Shown: piece by piece, positions 49,566 through 59,089 of the stretch
Position numbering within the stretch: position 1 is the stretch's first letter
How the letters are laid out: every line of letters starts with the position of its first letter
DNA from: Psychroserpens mesophilus
Lineage (GTDB): Bacteria > Bacteroidota > Bacteroidia > Flavobacteriales > Flavobacteriaceae
DNA length: 64,000 nucleotides
Assembly (NCBI RefSeq): GCF_000826645.1
Contig: NZ_JXJP01000001.1
Coordinates: 186,001-250,000 of the forward strand
Reading direction: 5' to 3'
The notes under the pieces: generated by a model
What the model was told of the DNA's origin: nothing
Databases searched by the model: none
What the model saw: only the letters and a program-made list of their open reading frames with translations
Program-made: the position numbers and the translations under genes

Positions 49566-50777
49566 TTAATCTAACGTAATTGTAAGGTTATTGGTGTCAA
49601 TAGTTATGGTGTATGTTCCAGTTGTACCAACAAAAGCAAAATTAAAATCACCATCTTCAGCATTTACTAACTCACTATCAATAGTGTAACCTGCATCTAC
49701 ATAGTAAGGATAATTTCTACCTGAAGCCCATTCATCAAGGATTGTAAAGAATCTAAAGTTGTTATCTGCTCCACCGTTATTTTGTAAAGCTACGCTTCCA
49801 GACCAAACACCATCAGAAGTACATACAAACTGTGCAGGATTTGCCCAGTCCCAGCCAGTGTCAACTAAGCCAGTTCCAACACCATAAAGAACATCAAATT
49901 CACAAGTCCCTTCAGCATTAGGTGTTCCTAGTGTTATCTCTAAGTTATTGGTATCAATTGTTAACAAGTAAGTGCCATTAGTTCCAACGAAAGCAAAATT
50001 ATTATCGCCATCCATAGCATCAACAAGGTTACTATCAATCGTATATCCTTCAGCTACATACCATGGATAATTTCTTCCAGAAGCCCATTCACCACTTTCA
50101 GTAAAGAATCTGAAATTATTGTTATCTACTGTATTTTGGAATTCTACATTTCCAGACCAAACACCATCTTGTGTACACATTAATTCAACTGGAGTTCCCC
50201 AGTCCCATCCTGCAGCAGGTAATCCAGCACCAACACCATAAAGGATGTCAACTTCACATTCGCCAGTTTCTACAACTATGGATTGTTCTTGAAGTTCAAC
50301 ATTTAATGCTTGAATTTCAGACATGGTTGGTAAACCGTCATCACCTACAACAGCCATCAATCTAAAATATAGTACTCCAATATTAGAAGCCTCTGTTGCA
50401 GGATCATTATCTAGGCCTGCTACTTCAGCTAAATCAATCATTTCTCCAACTGTTACAGGAATTTCATTACCTGAAGTATTTCCTATATTATATAAATCAT
50501 CACCTGCAATGTAGTCACTAAAATCTTCTAATGTAGCAGCTTGTAAGCTATACGTAACATTGGTAGCTACGCCAAAATTGGCATCATCCCATGTAAAGCG
50601 CTCAGCTAGGTTTTCACTCACTGTTGAGTTTAAAACATAGTTGGATAAAAAAGTTGTTGTAAATGCTAAGTCTGTTGCTTCTGTAGCTACAAACTCTAAA
50701 TCGTCATCTTGCTGACAAGCTGTAAAAGATAATACAGCGATACACGTTAATAATATAAATTTTAAATTTTTCATCAT
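49566..50777 (-). CDS. susE: SusE/SusF-like starch-binding lipoprotein
   Basis: 403 aa, lipoprotein with Cys21 (FTAC). N-terminal SusE domain (about 25-165) and two consecutive starch-binding repeats (about 177-290 and 291-403), each with DxLYGVGxGL, GWDW, DGVWSG, NNFRFF, EWASGRNYP and IDTNNLxITL. Surface glycan-binding protein that holds alpha-glucan next to SusCD. Follows the susD-like gene by 11 bases in the same operon. Confidence 0.85.
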   Translation of the reverse strand: MMKNLKFILLTCIAVLSFTACQQDDDLEFVATEATDLAFTTTFLSNYVLNSTVSENLAERFTWDDANFGVATNVTYSLQAATLEDFSDYIAGDDLYNIGNTSGNEIPVTVGEMIDLAEVAGLDNDPATEASNIGVLYFRLMAVVGDDGLPTMSEIQALNVELQEQSIVVETGECEVDILYGVGAGLPAAGWDWGTPVELMCTQDGVWSGNVEFQNTVDNNNFRFFTESGEWASGRNYPWYVAEGYTIDSNLVDAMDGDNNFAFVGTNGTYLLTIDTNNLEITLGTPNAEGTCEFDVLYGVGTGLVDTGWDWANPAQFVCTSDGVWSGSVALQNNGGADNNFRFFTILDEWASGRNYPYYVDAGYTIDSELVNAEDGDFNFAFVGTTGTYTITIDTNNLTITLD

Positions 50778-50788
50778 GTTATTATTTA

Positions 50789-52393
50789 TTAATATCCTGG
50801 GTTTTGTGTTAAATTAGGGTTTGCTTGTATGGCATTTGTTGGAATTGGAAACAATCGGTAATTCGTTGAAATTGAGGTGCCACTAGCTGTTCCACCTTTC
50901 CATGGCCATATATAAGAACCACCAGTAAATTTGTTAAATCTGATTAAGTCTGTTCTCCTATGCCCTTCAAGGTTTAATTCTCTTGCTCTTTCATCTAATA
51001 TAAATTGTTCATCAATATCTGAAGCAGTAATGGTTGAAGCATTTGATCTTTCTCTTACTAAATTCACATATTGAGAAGCAGTATTAAGATCTGTTCCAGC
51101 AGCTCCTCTCCAAGCTAATTCTGCATACATAAGATACGCATCTGCTAAACGAAATAAAGGAAAATCTGTACTAGAGAAATCTGTTGGAGACGTATTGGCA
51201 TTTAAATTAGAATTTCTAAATTTAATTGATGGATATCCATCTTCCCAAGATCTATAATCTGCCATTTCAAAATTATGTAAGTCAACAGGTAAATTTGTAA
51301 TCGGATCTATACCTTCCCCAATCCAAAATAATTGAGATCTTACATCATTACAATTTCTTAATTCATCAGAATTATTAATACCACCACAGAATAAGCCGTA
51401 CCATGCTTTGGATGATCTGTGGCCTGTCCAACCTTGTGTTGCTCCAAAATCATTTGGATTCATAGTTTCTGTACTAAGGCTACCATTTACAATATAAGTT
51501 GTGTTTCCAAAACTCTGACTTATAGAGGCATCAGCTATTAAAGGAAAAATAATCTCAGGAGAATCATCATTATCAGAAGAGAAATTTAATCTAAAATCAT
51601 CTGCTAACGAAAATTCACCACCATTAATTATTCTATTAACATAAGTAGCGGCATCATCATATCTAGGTGAATTGGTATAAACTTCAGCGTTAAGATAAAG
51701 TTTGCTCAAAAGCATTTGAGCCGCTGCTTTATTAGCTCGACCGTAACTGTTGCTACTTGGTAAAAGAGGTTCAATAGCTAACAATTCAGATTCTACATAA
51801 TTAAATAATTCTTGTCTTGAAGCTTCAGGAAGAGGAGTTGTTACTCCAAAATCAGCTTCAGTTACTAATGCTCCTTTACCGAAAGAATCAATAAGATAAT
51901 AGTAAGCTAAAGCTCTAATAAATCTTATTTCAGACGATACAACTTCTTCATTTTCTACATCTACTGCAGATAAAACATTTATTAAGTTATTTGCTTGTGG
52001 GATAGTATAATAGATTCTATTATACAAGTATCTAAAAAACTTATTGTCTGAGGTCCAATCAGATGTAGTAGTAAGCTGGTCTAAACCATTATCACCCCAA
52101 CGATTCTTCATAGCATCAGCAGTAAAGTCTTGAAGATTTATAATTCCCCTAAGAAAAGGAGACTCTCCAGGATCATCGGGTATATCTGAACTACCTGGTC
52201 CATCTGGTCCAGAAAGCGCAAAAGAACCATAAAGTCGCGATAAAACACCTTCAATTGCACGAGGATCTTGTTCAAGTAATTCTTCTAAAGATAACTCGAC
52301 AATTGGTTTTGTGTTTAAGTCATCAGTGCAACCCAACGTCGTTAAGAGCGCCAATGTAATTAAAACATAATTTAAATAATTTTTCATAGTCAT
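50789..52393 (-). CDS. susD: SusD/RagB family nutrient-binding lipoprotein
   Basis: 534 aa, lipoprotein with Cys22 (TLGC; 20 if the second ATG at 52387 is used). SusD fold: helical TPR-like N-terminal part (RFIRALAYYYLIDSFGKGALVTE), and the C-terminal YAELAWRGA, ILDERARELNLEGHRRTDLIRFNKF and LFPIPTNAIQANPNLTQNPGY, which is the standard SusD ending. Binds malto-oligosaccharides over the SusC pore. Five bases after susC. Confidence 0.95.
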   Translation of the reverse strand: MTMKNYLNYVLITLALLTTLGCTDDLNTKPIVELSLEELLEQDPRAIEGVLSRLYGSFALSGPDGPGSSDIPDDPGESPFLRGIINLQDFTADAMKNRWGDNGLDQLTTTSDWTSDNKFFRYLYNRIYYTIPQANNLINVLSAVDVENEEVVSSEIRFIRALAYYYLIDSFGKGALVTEADFGVTTPLPEASRQELFNYVESELLAIEPLLPSSNSYGRANKAAAQMLLSKLYLNAEVYTNSPRYDDAATYVNRIINGGEFSLADDFRLNFSSDNDDSPEIIFPLIADASISQSFGNTTYIVNGSLSTETMNPNDFGATQGWTGHRSSKAWYGLFCGGINNSDELRNCNDVRSQLFWIGEGIDPITNLPVDLHNFEMADYRSWEDGYPSIKFRNSNLNANTSPTDFSSTDFPLFRLADAYLMYAELAWRGAAGTDLNTASQYVNLVRERSNASTITASDIDEQFILDERARELNLEGHRRTDLIRFNKFTGGSYIWPWKGGTASGTSISTNYRLFPIPTNAIQANPNLTQNPGY

Positions 52394-52398
52394 TTATT

Positions 52399-55300
52399 TT
52401 AGAAATCTAAGTTAATACCTAAAGTATAAACAGTAGGTCTTGGATAAAAGTTATTATCAAGCCCGTTAAAATTTTCAGGGTCTTGACCTGAGTAATTAGT
52501 GATCAAAAATGGGTTTGTCACTGCTCCATATATTTTAAGTCGTGTATCTTTTAAGATTTCATTAAAAGTATGACCTAAAGCTATGTTTTCACAACGTAGA
52601 AACGCTGCATCTTCTAAGAAATAATCAGATAATGCTTGCTGATTAATGATATCACTGAACACAGGATTTGCTGCACCTGAATTAAAATCTAAAACGTTAT
52701 TTAAAGCTTCGTTTTGAGTTTCGATAGCACGATCTGTATATCCAGCAATTAATCTTGCTGAGTTATAAATTTTCCCATCAAACTGACCTCTGAAAGAAGC
52801 ACTTAAATCCCAGTTTTTATAATTTGCAGAGAAACCAAAACCAAATGTCCAATTAGGTCTTATAGGTTGATAATATCTATCTTCAGAAGTAATTGCATTG
52901 TCACCATTTAAATCTACGAAAGCCCCTGGTATTGGGTTTCCATTTGCGTCATAAACTTGTTTGTAAACAAAAGCTGAATATGCTTGCTCACCTAAAGCAT
53001 GTTGGAAAAGAAATGTTCCAGTACCATCTGGTATAGTCGGTGTTTGATTAATAGCTTCAGCACCATCTAAATTTGTAACTTCAGTTAAATTATACGCAAT
53101 ATTTCCGTTGAATGAAAGATCAAAATTATCTGAATCAATAGCATCAATATTTAAATTTAATTCAAATCCTTTGCTTTCTGTTTCTCCAACGTTTTGAATA
53201 ACAGCCGTACTTAAACCTTGTCCTGGAGGAACATCAGTTAATGCTAATAGATCAGATGTATATCTTTTATAGATATCAAAACTTCCTGATAATCTACTGC
53301 TTTCAAAAAATGCAAAATCAAGACCTAAGTTATAAGTAGTTGTTTTTTCCCAAGTTAAGTCAGGGTTGAATTCTTTTGCAGAGTAAAGATTTACACCAGT
53401 TAGATATTGACTATTAGGAGAACCGATTTCAAATAATGGAACAGAAGGGAAAAATCCAATTCCGTTTCCAGTAATATCTTGTTGACCAGTTTCACCCCAA
53501 CCTAATCTAACCTTTAAAGAGTTGATAAATTTAGAGTTTTCTAAAAACTTTTCTTCATCAATTTGCCAAGCTAATGCAGCAGCTGGGAAATATCCCCAAC
53601 GATTGTCTTCTGTAAATAATGAAGAGCCATCCGCTCTAAAAGATACCGTTAAAAGATATTTTTCATTGAAATTAACATTTGCACGCCCAAAAAAAGATTG
53701 TAAATTTAACGGATTAAAGTATCTGTTATTAGGGTTATTAGGATCAAAGTTTAAAATACGAGTACCTAAGTCTCCTTGGTCTTCATTAGCGTAGATATAT
53801 TCTTCTTTATTACCATCATTTTTAAAATCTTGATAAGCATAACCACCTTGAACCTCAACGCTTTTTACAAATCCTTCGAAGCTTTTATTGTACACTAAGT
53901 AAGCATCCATTGTTGTATTTGTAATGTGCTGTTCTTCTCTGTAATTAACACCTGGATTAAAAATATAACTATTAGTAGCTGCTTCAGATAATCTATAAGT
54001 GGCTATTGAATTATCTGAAAAACGTTCTTCAATGTTTGTTCTTGAAGCTTCAATACCTAAATTTAAAACTGCACGTAAATCAGGAAAGAAATGAAGTTTG
54101 TAATCAAACTGAATGTTAGCCAATAATCGTTTAACCTCTTCTGGTCTTGTACGTTGCTCTAATAATGCAAGTGGATTAGATGCACCAATTAATGCATTAG
54201 GAGTTGTAGATGAAGCGCTACCAATTTGATTGTAAAAACCTCCAAATGGACTATTTGAATCATAAACGGGTTTAGTTGGATCCATATTCAAAGCTCCTCC
54301 AAGTGCCCCATTGCCATCTATAGCATTCTTTTCTATATATAGCCCTTTAGCATTTAAGTCTATTTTTAAATGATCATCAAATAACTTAGGTGTTAATTTT
54401 AACGAGGCCGTGTATCTTTCGTAATCATCAGTATCCACAACACCTTCAGAATTGTTATATCCAATAGAAGCACGAAATGGTATTTTTTCAAACAAATTAG
54501 CTCTTGCACTAAAGTTGTAATCTGAAGATATAGCTGTTCTAAGTATAGCGTCTTGCCAATTTGTATTATATACTTCTCTTAATCCAGATGTAGTATTAAT
54601 TATCTGAGAAGGTGTTTCAGAAGTAATCACTGATCCAACAGGAACACCTAATTTTTCTGATTCATTTGGATAAAACTGTTGAATAAAACTAGTGTATTGA
54701 TTACCGTCCATTACGTCAATTCTATTTGATTCAGAAATACTGCTAACCGAAGTATTTGCGGAGAAGTTGAATTTAACATCACCTGAAGTACCTTTTTTAG
54801 TAGTAATAATAATTACACCATTTGATGCTCTAGAACCGTAAATTGCTGTTGCAGAAGCGTCTTTGAGTATAGAAAAACTTTCAATGTCATTGGGATTAAT
54901 TAAGTTCAGAGGGTTGCTAATACCAGCAGTTCCTCCGTTGTCAAGAGGAATACCATCAATAACAATTAGAGGGCTATTGTTTCCTGATAAGGAAGCACCA
55001 CCTCTGATTCTAATATTTGGAGCCGCGTCAGGAGAACCTCCTGCTGTAGTAATCCTTACGCCAGCAGCCTTACCTTGTAAAAGTTGATCTGCAGAAATTA
55101 TGGCTCCTTGGTTAAAGTCTTTTTCAGAAACAACGTCAACAGAACCAGTGGCGTCTTCCTTTTTTACAGATCCATATCCAATAATTACAATTTCATCTAA
55201 TTGCGCAGTATCTTCAACTAACATAATATCTAAGGTTGATTGTCCCGAATATGTGATTTCCTGAGTTACATATCCTAAATATGAGAATACTAAGATATCT

Positions 55301-55500
55301 CCTTGATTAACCTTGATGCTATAAATACCATCAAAATCAGTTGAAGCTCCAGTGGTTGTCCCCTTTACGAGAATATTAACACCTGGTAAAGGAGATGCAT
55401 CAGCTTGATCTGTCACTGTTCCTGTTACCATTGTTTGAGCAATTAAGGTTGCAGGTAACAATAGAGCGAGTAATAGCAAGCTATTTAAAAATGTTTTCAT
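52399..55500 (-). CDS. susC: SusC/RagA family TonB-dependent transporter
   Basis: 1033 aa. Signal peptide (LLPATLIAQ), CarboxypepD_reg-like domain (VTGTVTDQADASPLPGVNIL ... YLGYV), the SusC signature LDEIVIIGYGSVKKEDATGSV as TonB-box region, plug domain (QLLQGKAAGVRI, IRIRGGASLSG, IEVI-like VIDGIPL, SFSILKDASATAIYGSRASNGVI), and a 22-strand barrel ending in YTLGINLDF. Imports oligosaccharides across the outer membrane using TonB energy. Confidence 0.97.
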   Translation of the reverse strand: MKTFLNSLLLLALLLPATLIAQTMVTGTVTDQADASPLPGVNILVKGTTTGASTDFDGIYSIKVNQGDILVFSYLGYVTQEITYSGQSTLDIMLVEDTAQLDEIVIIGYGSVKKEDATGSVDVVSEKDFNQGAIISADQLLQGKAAGVRITTAGGSPDAAPNIRIRGGASLSGNNSPLIVIDGIPLDNGGTAGISNPLNLINPNDIESFSILKDASATAIYGSRASNGVIIITTKKGTSGDVKFNFSANTSVSSISESNRIDVMDGNQYTSFIQQFYPNESEKLGVPVGSVITSETPSQIINTTSGLREVYNTNWQDAILRTAISSDYNFSARANLFEKIPFRASIGYNNSEGVVDTDDYERYTASLKLTPKLFDDHLKIDLNAKGLYIEKNAIDGNGALGGALNMDPTKPVYDSNSPFGGFYNQIGSASSTTPNALIGASNPLALLEQRTRPEEVKRLLANIQFDYKLHFFPDLRAVLNLGIEASRTNIEERFSDNSIATYRLSEAATNSYIFNPGVNYREEQHITNTTMDAYLVYNKSFEGFVKSVEVQGGYAYQDFKNDGNKEEYIYANEDQGDLGTRILNFDPNNPNNRYFNPLNLQSFFGRANVNFNEKYLLTVSFRADGSSLFTEDNRWGYFPAAALAWQIDEEKFLENSKFINSLKVRLGWGETGQQDITGNGIGFFPSVPLFEIGSPNSQYLTGVNLYSAKEFNPDLTWEKTTTYNLGLDFAFFESSRLSGSFDIYKRYTSDLLALTDVPPGQGLSTAVIQNVGETESKGFELNLNIDAIDSDNFDLSFNGNIAYNLTEVTNLDGAEAINQTPTIPDGTGTFLFQHALGEQAYSAFVYKQVYDANGNPIPGAFVDLNGDNAITSEDRYYQPIRPNWTFGFGFSANYKNWDLSASFRGQFDGKIYNSARLIAGYTDRAIETQNEALNNVLDFNSGAANPVFSDIINQQALSDYFLEDAAFLRCENIALGHTFNEILKDTRLKIYGAVTNPFLITNYSGQDPENFNGLDNNFYPRPTVYTLGINLDF

Positions 55501-55841
55501 ACACTATTTTTAAGTTAATTTCAGTTAATTGTTGTTTATATTTTCACTTCTTGGGTTAAAATTATGTAAATTTTAAGTAAATACTCTATAATCAGATTCT
55601 ATTTACAAAGCGAAAACGTTTTCGTGTTAAAAACTTTTTTTAAATTAACAGAAATCAATAATAAATGACCTATAATTATGGATTTTACAATAAAATAATA
55701 TCTTTATTGCCATATTAAGAACTATAGGAGCAACCTTTTTTCTTTAAAGTTAAGTAAAAAATCATAAAAAGACAATTCTAAAATTTATACTAAAGTTTGA
55801 TGTTTTTAACTAACATTGAATTTTGGTTTTATACTCAATAA
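55501..55841. other. Divergent regulatory region between susC and the LacI regulator
   Basis: 341 bases without a gene. Holds the palindrome CGAAAACGTTTTCG (55611-55624) and a TTTG on the minus strand just downstream of it that may be a -33 element for susC. AT-rich elsewhere; I see no second operator and no clear TAnnTTTG box for either direction. Confidence 0.6.
55611..55624. promoter_or_regulatory. Probable LacI-family operator
   Basis: CGAAAACGTTTTCG, a perfect 14-bp palindrome with the central CG pair typical of LacI/GalR-type operators. It lies about 110 bp before susC and beside the lacI-type gene. Confidence 0.75.
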
Positions 55842-56894
55842 ATGAAAAGAAAAGTAACGCTAAAACAAATTGCCAAAGAATTAGATGTTTCAATATCTAC
55901 AGTCTCCAAAGCCCTCAGAAACAGTATTGAAATTAGCGAAGATACTAGACAAAAAGTTCAGGCGTTTGCTAAGTTGTATAATTACAGACCTAATAATATC
56001 GCCCTAAGTCTCAAAAACAGAAAAACAAAAACTATTGGTATTATCATACCTGAAATTGTGCATCATTTCTTTTCAAAAGTGATTACTGGTATCGAGCTGG
56101 TAGCCAATAAAAGAGGCTATAATGTTATTGTCGGACTTTCAAACGAATCCTTTGATAAAGAGGTGATTAATATGCAAATGCTGGCAAACGGGAGTATAGA
56201 TGGTTTTATTTTATCTATTGCTAAAGAAACCTTACAACAACAAGATTATCATCATTTCACTGAAACTATAAATCAAGGGATGCCTATTGTGATGTTTGAT
56301 CGTGTAGTAAATGAAATTCCTTGTGATAAAGTTATTGTAGATGATGTCAAAGGGGCCAAAAAAGCAGTAGAAAAGCTTATAGCTAACGATTGTAAAAATA
56401 TAGCAATCATTACAACTAAAGATTACGTGAGTGTTGGTAAATTAAGAACTCAAGGTTATTTGGAAGCTCTTGAAGATCATAAAATAAATCCTAAGGCGTC
56501 ATTAATATTAAAAATTGAAGATAAGCTGTTGTCTGACGACCACTTAGATAATTTGGAAAATGAAATTGAGCAATTATTTAAAGCGAACAAATCAATTGAT
56601 GGTATATTTGCTGTAAATGAACTGTATGCTGTAACAGCCATTAAATTAGCAAGAAAGCTGGGATTAGAAATTCCGAAATCGCTTCAGGTAGTTAGTTTTT
56701 CTGATGGTGTGCTCTCAAAGCATTCAACGCCTAGTCTAACAACAATAAGTCAACACGGACAACAGATAGGTGAAAAAGCTGCTGATTTATTGATTAACAG
56801 ATTGGAACTGGATGAAACAGATGACGAAGAAGAAGAAGTTTACGAAACCGTTGTTATTGAAACCGATTTAATTGAAAGAGAATCGACCAAATAG
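55842..56894 (+). CDS. LacI family transcriptional regulator of the alpha-glucan locus
   Basis: 350 aa. N-terminal LacI helix-turn-helix (VTLKQIAKELDVSISTVSKALRNS, then hinge NNIALSLKNRKT) and a periplasmic-binding-like sugar domain (TIGIIIPEIVHHFFSKVITGIE; MFDRVVNEIPCDKVIVDD; KSIDGIFAVNELYAVTAIKLA; PSLTTISQHGQQIGEKAADLL). Divergent from susC and in front of the sugar metabolism genes; the palindrome at 55611 is its likely site and a maltose-type sugar its likely effector. Confidence 0.95.
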   Translation: MKRKVTLKQIAKELDVSISTVSKALRNSIEISEDTRQKVQAFAKLYNYRPNNIALSLKNRKTKTIGIIIPEIVHHFFSKVITGIELVANKRGYNVIVGLSNESFDKEVINMQMLANGSIDGFILSIAKETLQQQDYHHFTETINQGMPIVMFDRVVNEIPCDKVIVDDVKGAKKAVEKLIANDCKNIAIITTKDYVSVGKLRTQGYLEALEDHKINPKASLILKIEDKLLSDDHLDNLENEIEQLFKANKSIDGIFAVNELYAVTAIKLARKLGLEIPKSLQVVSFSDGVLSKHSTPSLTTISQHGQQIGEKAADLLINRLELDETDDEEEEVYETVVIETDLIERESTK

Positions 56895-56940
56895 CACATT
56901 TATGTGTAATAATTAAAAACTTTAGTATATTTACACCCTA

Positions 56941-56980
56941 ATCAAAACTTATATTTTCACTTCTACATTTAAGTTTTGAT
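56941..56980 (+). promoter_or_regulatory. Inverted repeat before the MFS transporter gene
   Basis: ATCAAAACTTA (56941-56951) and TAAGTTTTGAT (56970-56980), perfect 11-bp arms 18 bases apart, just after TATATTTA (7/8 of a -7 box). Lies in the 129-base gap between the regulator and transporter genes; may be an operator or a leader hairpin. Confidence 0.5.
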
Positions 56981-57023
56981 AAGTTTTATCGCTTGTCAAT
57001 AGTATTAATTTAAACATACTATT

Positions 57024-58385
57024 ATGAAAAAGCGCACGCTAGGTTTCTGGGAAATTTGGAACATGAGTTTCGGTTTCTTGGGAATTCAAATGGGTTTTGC
57101 CCTACAAAATGCCAACGCAAGCAGAATTTTACAAATTTTTGGAGCTGATGTTCATGAGTTATCATGGTTTTGGCTTATTGCGCCATTTATGGGACTCATT
57201 GTTCAGCCCATAATTGGCCATTACAGCGATAATACTTGGACAAGATTTGGTCGTAGAAAACCGTTCTTTTTATTAGGAGCTGTTTTAGCTTCAATAGGAA
57301 TGATTTTAATTCCTCAAGCCGATTTTATGATTGCTATCCTTCCAGCTCTTTGGGTTGGAGCTGGAATGCTCATGATAATGGATGCGTCATTTAATATTGC
57401 AATGGAACCATTTCGTGCTCTTGTGGCTGATAACCTCTCTGACGAGCAAACTACAAAAGGGTTTAGTATTCAAACAGCTTTAATAGGAATTGGTGCAGTT
57501 ATTGGATCATGGTTACCTTGGATGTTGGCCAATTGGTTTGGTGTCACTCAGGTATCTGAAGAAGGTACTGTACCTGCTAATTTATTATGGTCGTTTATCA
57601 TTGGAGCTATTGTTTTAGTAGGTTCAATTTTAGTAACCATTTTTACAACTAAAGAATATTCGCCAGAGGAATTAGCTCAATTTGAAGCAGAAACAAATCC
57701 AGATTTACTTAATGAAACTGGTGAAAAGCGAAAAGCCAAACTCACTGATATTTTTGACGATTTTAGAACGATGCCTGAAACAATGAGGCAGTTGAGTTGG
57801 GTGCAATTCTTTTCTTGGTTTGCATTATTTGGAATGTGGGTTTTTGCAGTGCCAGCAATCGCACAACATATTTACGGACTACCACCTGAAGATTCCAGTA
57901 GTGAAACGTATCAACAAGCGGGTAATTGGGTTGGTATTCTCTTCGGAATCTATAATGGGATTTCTGCAATATTTGCATTTCTATTACCTATTCTAGCTAA
58001 AAAAATTAGCAGAAAAAAAACACATGCTTATGCTTTATTTGTTGGTGGTATTGGTTTAATACTAATTTATTTTATGCCTAATGAGAATTGGTTAATTCTT
58101 CCAATGGTATGTATTGGTATTGCTTGGGCAAGTATTTTGTCTATGCCTTATGCAATGTTAGCTGGATCTATTTCGGCAAAAAAGATGGGAGTATATATGG
58201 GAATTTTTAATTTCTTCATTGTAATTCCCCAAATTATTAACGGAATAATAGGAGGGCCTCTTGTAAAATACGCATACGACAATCACGCAATTTATGCTCT
58301 AATTGTGAGTGGAGCTAGTTTTATTATCGCTGGAATATTGTCCTTCAAAATAAATGATAAAAAAGATACAGTTTACAATGCATAA
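57024..58385 (+). CDS. MFS transporter, SLC45-like, probable maltose/oligosaccharide importer
   Basis: 453 aa with 12 predicted membrane helices. Opens with LGFWEIWNMSFGFLGIQMGFALQ and carries the MFS loop 2-3 motif GHYSDNTWTRFGRRKPF, as in the SLC45/GPH-like sugar carriers found in Bacteroidota alpha-glucan loci. Would move maltose or maltodextrin across the inner membrane. Its 3' end overlaps the start of the beta-phosphoglucomutase gene by 8 bp. Confidence 0.9.
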   Translation: MKKRTLGFWEIWNMSFGFLGIQMGFALQNANASRILQIFGADVHELSWFWLIAPFMGLIVQPIIGHYSDNTWTRFGRRKPFFLLGAVLASIGMILIPQADFMIAILPALWVGAGMLMIMDASFNIAMEPFRALVADNLSDEQTTKGFSIQTALIGIGAVIGSWLPWMLANWFGVTQVSEEGTVPANLLWSFIIGAIVLVGSILVTIFTTKEYSPEELAQFEAETNPDLLNETGEKRKAKLTDIFDDFRTMPETMRQLSWVQFFSWFALFGMWVFAVPAIAQHIYGLPPEDSSSETYQQAGNWVGILFGIYNGISAIFAFLLPILAKKISRKKTHAYALFVGGIGLILIYFMPNENWLILPMVCIGIAWASILSMPYAMLAGSISAKKMGVYMGIFNFFIVIPQIINGIIGGPLVKYAYDNHAIYALIVSGASFIIAGILSFKINDKKDTVYNA

Positions 58386-59076
58386 AAAAGGATTCATATT
58401 TGACCTCGATGGTGTCATCGTTGATACGGCTAAGTATCACTTTTTAGCTTGGAAAAAATTAGCCAATAGTATAGGTGTTGATTTTTCCGAAACACAAAAT
58501 GAACAGCTTAAAGGTGTAAGCCGAGTACGTTCATTAGAGAAAATATTACAATGGGGAAATAAAACCCTTTCAGAAGAAGAATTTATAGCGTTAATGGCTC
58601 AAAAAAATGAGGATTACTTAAGTTATATCAATAAGATGGATGCTTCAGAAATTCTACCAGATGTATCCAGAGTTTTAGATTTTCTTATTGAAAAACAACA
58701 GGCAATAGCTTTAGGGTCTGCGAGTAAAAATGCGACTCCAATTTTAAAAAAAGTTCACCTTTTAGAAAAATTTGAAGCTATTGTTGATGGCAATGATGTG
58801 TCAAAAGCAAAACCAAATCCAGAAGTGTTTTTAATAGGCGCTAAACTTTTAGGAATAGCACCAGAGGACTGTATTGTTTTTGAGGATTCAGTTGCTGGAG
58901 TTCAAGCAGCTAATACGGCCAATATCATATCTATAGGTATTGGCGAAAAATCAGTGTTACATGAAGCTGATTATATTTTTAAAGATTTTACTGAAATGTC
59001 TCAAGAGTTTATAGAGCAAATTATTTCAGGAGAAATACAGAAACAATCAAATAGTGATTTATCAATCAATAACTGA
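58378..59076 (+). CDS. pgmB: Beta-phosphoglucomutase
   Basis: 232 aa from ATG 58378 (MHKKGFIFDLDG); a longer upstream frame is part of the preceding gene. HAD superfamily: nucleophile Asp9 and general acid Asp11 (FDLDGVIVDT), cap with KGVSRVRSLEKIL, ALGSASKNA, KAKPNPEVF and EDSVAGVQAA. Converts beta-glucose-1-phosphate from the GH65 phosphorylase into glucose-6-phosphate. Translationally coupled to the transporter and 13 bases before the GH65 gene. Confidence 0.95.
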   Translation: MHKKGFIFDLDGVIVDTAKYHFLAWKKLANSIGVDFSETQNEQLKGVSRVRSLEKILQWGNKTLSEEEFIALMAQKNEDYLSYINKMDASEILPDVSRVLDFLIEKQQAIALGSASKNATPILKKVHLLEKFEAIVDGNDVSKAKPNPEVFLIGAKLLGIAPEDCIVFEDSVAGVQAANTANIISIGIGEKSVLHEADYIFKDFTEMSQEFIEQIISGEIQKQSNSDLSINN

Positions 59077-59089
59077 TTTATAAAGAATA

